64,000 nucleotides of DNA, taken from the NCBI GenBank assembly GCA_963772805.1, contig CAVYYU010000005.1, forward strand, positions 186,001 through 250,000, given 5' to 3'. Each line of letters starts with the position of its first letter. Position 1 is the first letter of the stretch. This DNA comes from Legionella_A sp963772805. GTDB lineage: Bacteria > Pseudomonadota > Gammaproteobacteria > Legionellales > Legionellaceae. The notes under the pieces were generated by a model that did not search any database, was not told the origin of the DNA, and was given only the letters and a program-made list of their open reading frames with translations. Positions 61,305 through 64,000 of the stretch are shown here, one piece after another. A program made the position numbers and the translations under genes.

Positions 61305-64000
61305 ATGCCATCTACCGAACTTCCAATTAGTCTACAACAAAAAGCCAATGCGTTATTTGTCAGGCATTTTGCAACGCTAGTTCACCCTATGTCGCCATAC
61401 GTACAGTGCTTATTGCATATCAGTGACTATGCCTGCCGGCATATCAATCTACTGCAAACGTTATTACAAGAAGATGGTTGTCGTCATCAATTAATGAACA
61501 CGGATTACCAAGCGCTGATTTTACAAATACCGCTGGATTTACCAGTACCGGCTTTTATGCGTCAGTTGCGATTATTTCGCAACCGCCACTTATTGCGCCT
61601 ATTGCTGCGTGAGTTGGGCGGGCTTGCTAGTACGGAGGAGACGATGGCCGCATGGTCCGATTGTGCGGATGCTCTCATTTTACATGCATTGGCTTATTGT
61701 GAACGACAATCAGAGCAACGTTATGGTAAACCGCGTGAGCAATCTGGCAATGTCGCTAAAATATATATGCTGGCTATGGGGAAACTCGGTGGGCGTGAAC
61801 TTAATTTTTCTTCGGATGTGGATTTAATTTTTGCTTTTTCAGCAGCCGGCAATACTGATGGCGCCGAATCTATCACTAATCAGCAATATTACAGCAAAGT
61901 CGTACAGCAATTGATGCAGTTGTTACAGCAAGTTACGATAGATGGTTTTGTCTTTCGTGTCGATGCCAGGCTTCGTCCAAACGGTGATAGCGGCAATTTG
62001 GTTTGTTCCCTGGCCGCCATGGAAACTTATTATCAAGAGCAGGGTCGTGATTGGGAACGTTATGCCATGGTCAAGGCGCGTTTGCTGGGAGAAAACTGTG
62101 ATAATTCGCATTGGTTTAATCGCCTGATCATACCTTTTGTATATCGTCGCTATGTTGATTTTAGTGTGATTGAATCATTGCGCAGCATGAAAGCGATGAT
62201 TGAGCGTGAAGTACAATTAAAGCCGATGCTGGATGATATTAAACGAGGGCGGGGTGGGATCCGCGAGGTTGAGTTTATTATTCAGAGTTTTCAATTAATT
62301 CGCGGCGGAAGACTGCCCCTTATTCAGCATCAAAACGCAATGGCGGCTCTAGGCGCATTGAAACATGAAAAATTGTTAGCCCACACGACAGCATTACAAC
62401 AAGCCTATTTATTTTTGCGTAAATTGGAAAACGCACTGCAAACCCAGAATGATCAACAAACGCATTCTCTTCCCACCGATGCAGCTGTTCAAGCGCAGAT
62501 AGTGATTGCCATGGGTTGTGAGAGTTGGGACAATTTACTCGTAACGCTGGATCAATATCGACGTATTATCAGCCTTGCTTTTAATGCAGTATTAAGTCAA
62601 ACGGATGGTTACGAGGATGAAAAACGCTTATTCACCCATCAACTATCCAGTTTGTGGCAAGGGCATGTTGAAACCAGCATGGCGATTAATCTGCTGGCAA
62701 GTCTTGATTATCAACAACCAGAACGATGTTACCAGATGATCCATGCGTTTCGTCATGGTCCACGTTGTCGACGGCTAACACAAGCGGCGCGTATGCGGCT
62801 TGACCGTTTTATGGTGCTTTTATTGGGTGAGCTGGTGCAAGTTCCAGAAACGGATGTGGTGTTATTGCAGGTGTTGCGCTTGTTGGAAAATATTGTTGGG
62901 CGCAGCGCCTATCTGGCTTTACTCACGGAAAACAAGCCGGTGTTGCAGGAGTTGTTACATTGGTTTGCTCATAGTCCATTTATCACCACCTTATTGGTTG
63001 AGCACCCGTTTTTACTGGAGGTTTTGATTGACCAGCACCAAACCTGGCGACCGCTTACCCGGAAACAATTGCGACTCGTTTTGCAGGCGAAGCTCGCGCA
63101 CGCTGCTGACACAGAGGCGCAAGACGAAATACTGCGTCAGTTTAAGTTAACTTGCTGGTTACTGGCTGCCCGTGCAGAATTATATGGTCAATGCGGCGCT
63201 GTCATGGTCGCACGATTTTTAGCAGATGTAGCTGAGATCGTAATTGTTGAAGTATTTACGCAAGCTTGTCGGCAGTTAGCTAACCGCTATCCCGAGATCA
63301 TGTCTATTAAATCACGCTTTGCTATTGTTGCTTATGGCAAGTTAGGTAGTCGTGAAATGAATTACGACTCAGATTTGGATTTGGTTTTTCTTCATGCGGC
63401 CACGCCAGCAGAGGAGGGCATGGTGATTAGGCTAACTCAAAAAATTTTACACATGTTGACCATACGCTCACAAAGCGGGATTCTTTATGCAGTAGATACA
63501 AGGCTGCGGCCGTCTGGTACTGCAGGCCTTTTGGTCAGTCATGTTGATGCATTTGCTGAGTACCAGTTAACACAGGCCTGGACTTGGGAGCACCAGGCTT
63601 TGGTGCGCGCACGTGTTATTTCTGCAAATAAACAAATTCGTGAACGATTTACTCGTTTAAAATCAGACGTGCTGTTCTTGCCGAGAGACCGAGCTACCTT
63701 GGCTGAAGATGTACGGGCTATGCGTGTCAGAATTAGCAAACACTTGGAGCTGGAGCATATCAAATACGTTCCAGGCGGTTTGCTCGATCTTGAATTTTTG
63801 GTGCAATTTTTGGTGCTTACACATCCGCAGCAGCAGTTCGTGCGTCACACGAACACCCTCTCGCAGTTACGACTGTTATTTAGTGCTAATGTCTTGAGCA
63901 AGACACAGTTTTCCCGGCTAAAACGCGTTTATAACTATTATCATCAATTATTGCATCAGCATTTATTGCAACCATGCCCGCGCGACAGCGACAGTTTCCA
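61305..64000 (+). CDS. glnE: Glutamine synthetase adenylyltransferase/deadenylyltransferase, N-terminal part
   Basis: The frame opens at ATG 61305 and stays open to the window's end (about 898 residues seen). GlnE attaches and removes AMP on glutamine synthetase according to nitrogen state. Two nucleotidyltransferase domains are visible: GKLGGRELNFSSDVDLIF near residue 160 (deadenylylation half) and YGKLGSREMNYDSDLDLVF near residue 680 (adenylylation half), each with the G-S/G-x-D-x-D metal motif. Further marks are RIREVEFIIQ-like GRGGIREVEFIIQSFQLIRG and DTRLRPSGTAGLLV. It is about 40-60 residues short of the usual 940-950. Confidence 0.97.
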   Translation, partial: MPSTELPISLQQKANALFVRHFATLVHPMSPYVQCLLHISDYACRHINLLQTLLQEDGCRHQLMNTDYQALILQIPLDLPVPAFMRQLRLFRNRHLLRLLLRELGGLASTEETMAAWSDCADALILHALAYCERQSEQRYGKPREQSGNVAKIYMLAMGKLGGRELNFSSDVDLIFAFSAAGNTDGAESITNQQYYSKVVQQLMQLLQQVTIDGFVFRVDARLRPNGDSGNLVCSLAAMETYYQEQGRDWERYAMVKARLLGENCDNSHWFNRLIIPFVYRRYVDFSVIESLRSMKAMIEREVQLKPMLDDIKRGRGGIREVEFIIQSFQLIRGGRLPLIQHQNAMAALGALKHEKLLAHTTALQQAYLFLRKLENALQTQNDQQTHSLPTDAAVQAQIVIAMGCESWDNLLVTLDQYRRIISLAFNAVLSQTDGYEDEKRLFTHQLSSLWQGHVETSMAINLLASLDYQQPERCYQMIHAFRHGPRCRRLTQAARMRLDRFMVLLLGELVQVPETDVVLLQVLRLLENIVGRSAYLALLTENKPVLQELLHWFAHSPFITTLLVEHPFLLEVLIDQHQTWRPLTRKQLRLVLQAKLAHAADTEAQDEILRQFKLTCWLLAARAELYGQCGAVMVARFLADVAEIVIVEVFTQACRQLANRYPEIMSIKSRFAIVAYGKLGSREMNYDSDLDLVFLHAATPAEEGMVIRLTQKILHMLTIRSQSGILYAVDTRLRPSGTAGLLVSHVDAFAEYQLTQAWTWEHQALVRARVISANKQIRERFTRLKSDVLFLPRDRATLAEDVRAMRVRISKHLELEHIKYVPGGLLDLEFLVQFLVLTHPQQQFVRHTNTLSQLRLLFSANVLSKTQFSRLKRVYNYYHQLLHQHLLQPCPRDSDSF

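Overview
This 64 kb window is bacterial and gene-dense, with moderately low GC. It looks like an intracellular-type gammaproteobacterium of the Legionellales (Coxiella/Legionella relatives). The housekeeping genes (kbl-tdh, ettA, valS, glyA-nrdR-nusB-thiL-pgpA, glnE) are of ordinary gammaproteobacterial type. Among them sit a DotI/IcmL-like protein and several proteins built like Dot/Icm effectors: an F-box/ankyrin-like protein ending in a CaaX box, a leucine-rich-repeat protein ending in a CaaX box, a Ulp1-like (clan CE) cysteine protease, a membrane-anchored protein behind a near-consensus PmrA box, a protein with a glutamate-rich tail, and a 1221-residue repeat protein. The species cannot be named from the window alone. 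No rRNA, tRNA or CRISPR array was recognised.

Layout. 1-1.8 kb: end of a flavin disulfide reductase, a CDP-alcohol phosphatidyltransferase and periplasmic msrA. 1.8-4.6 kb: an IS110 remnant and IS copy 1 separate msrA from msrB, and a 124-bp piece of the msrA/msrB junction is present on both sides. 5-7.7 kb: an acid phosphatase, the LRR/CaaX gene and a 748-bp inverted-repeat element carrying a DUF559 nuclease; a 32-bp direct repeat flanks the last two. 7.8-13.8 kb: a complete SUF iron-sulfur operon (regulator-sufB-C-D-S-U-T). 13.8-15.2 kb: IS copy 2. 15.2-18.7 kb: two divergent effector-like genes. 18.9-29.4 kb: kbl-tdh, ettA, L,D-transpeptidase, IcmL-like protein, histidine catabolism (hutG, hutI), an SDR and an OPT peptide transporter. 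29.6-31.2 kb: the CE-clan protease. 31.3-32.8 kb: IS copy 3. 32.8-45.8 kb: two RND efflux systems flanking valS. 46-47.7 kb: an IS6 remnant and the F-box/CaaX gene. 47.8-55.2 kb: a Kef-type antiporter, the 1221-residue repeat protein and small envelope proteins. 55.2-64 kb: glyA-nrdR-nusB-thiL-pgpA-AI-2E transporter, a solute-binding protein and the start of glnE.

Mobile DNA. Three near-identical, same-orientation copies (about 1.42 kb) of an IS5-family element carry a GIY-YIG nuclease passenger next to the transposase, with about 61-bp terminal inverted repeats and TA target duplications. Copy 1 has both genes intact, copy 2 has both frameshifted, and copy 3 has a nonsense codon in the transposase. 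A different inverted-repeat element with a DUF559 nuclease also sits in a TA site. The effector-like genes are scattered next to these elements or their remnants. Together the F-box protein and the Ulp1-like protease suggest interference with host ubiquitin-type signalling, and the two CaaX tails suggest use of host prenylation; this is inference from motifs.
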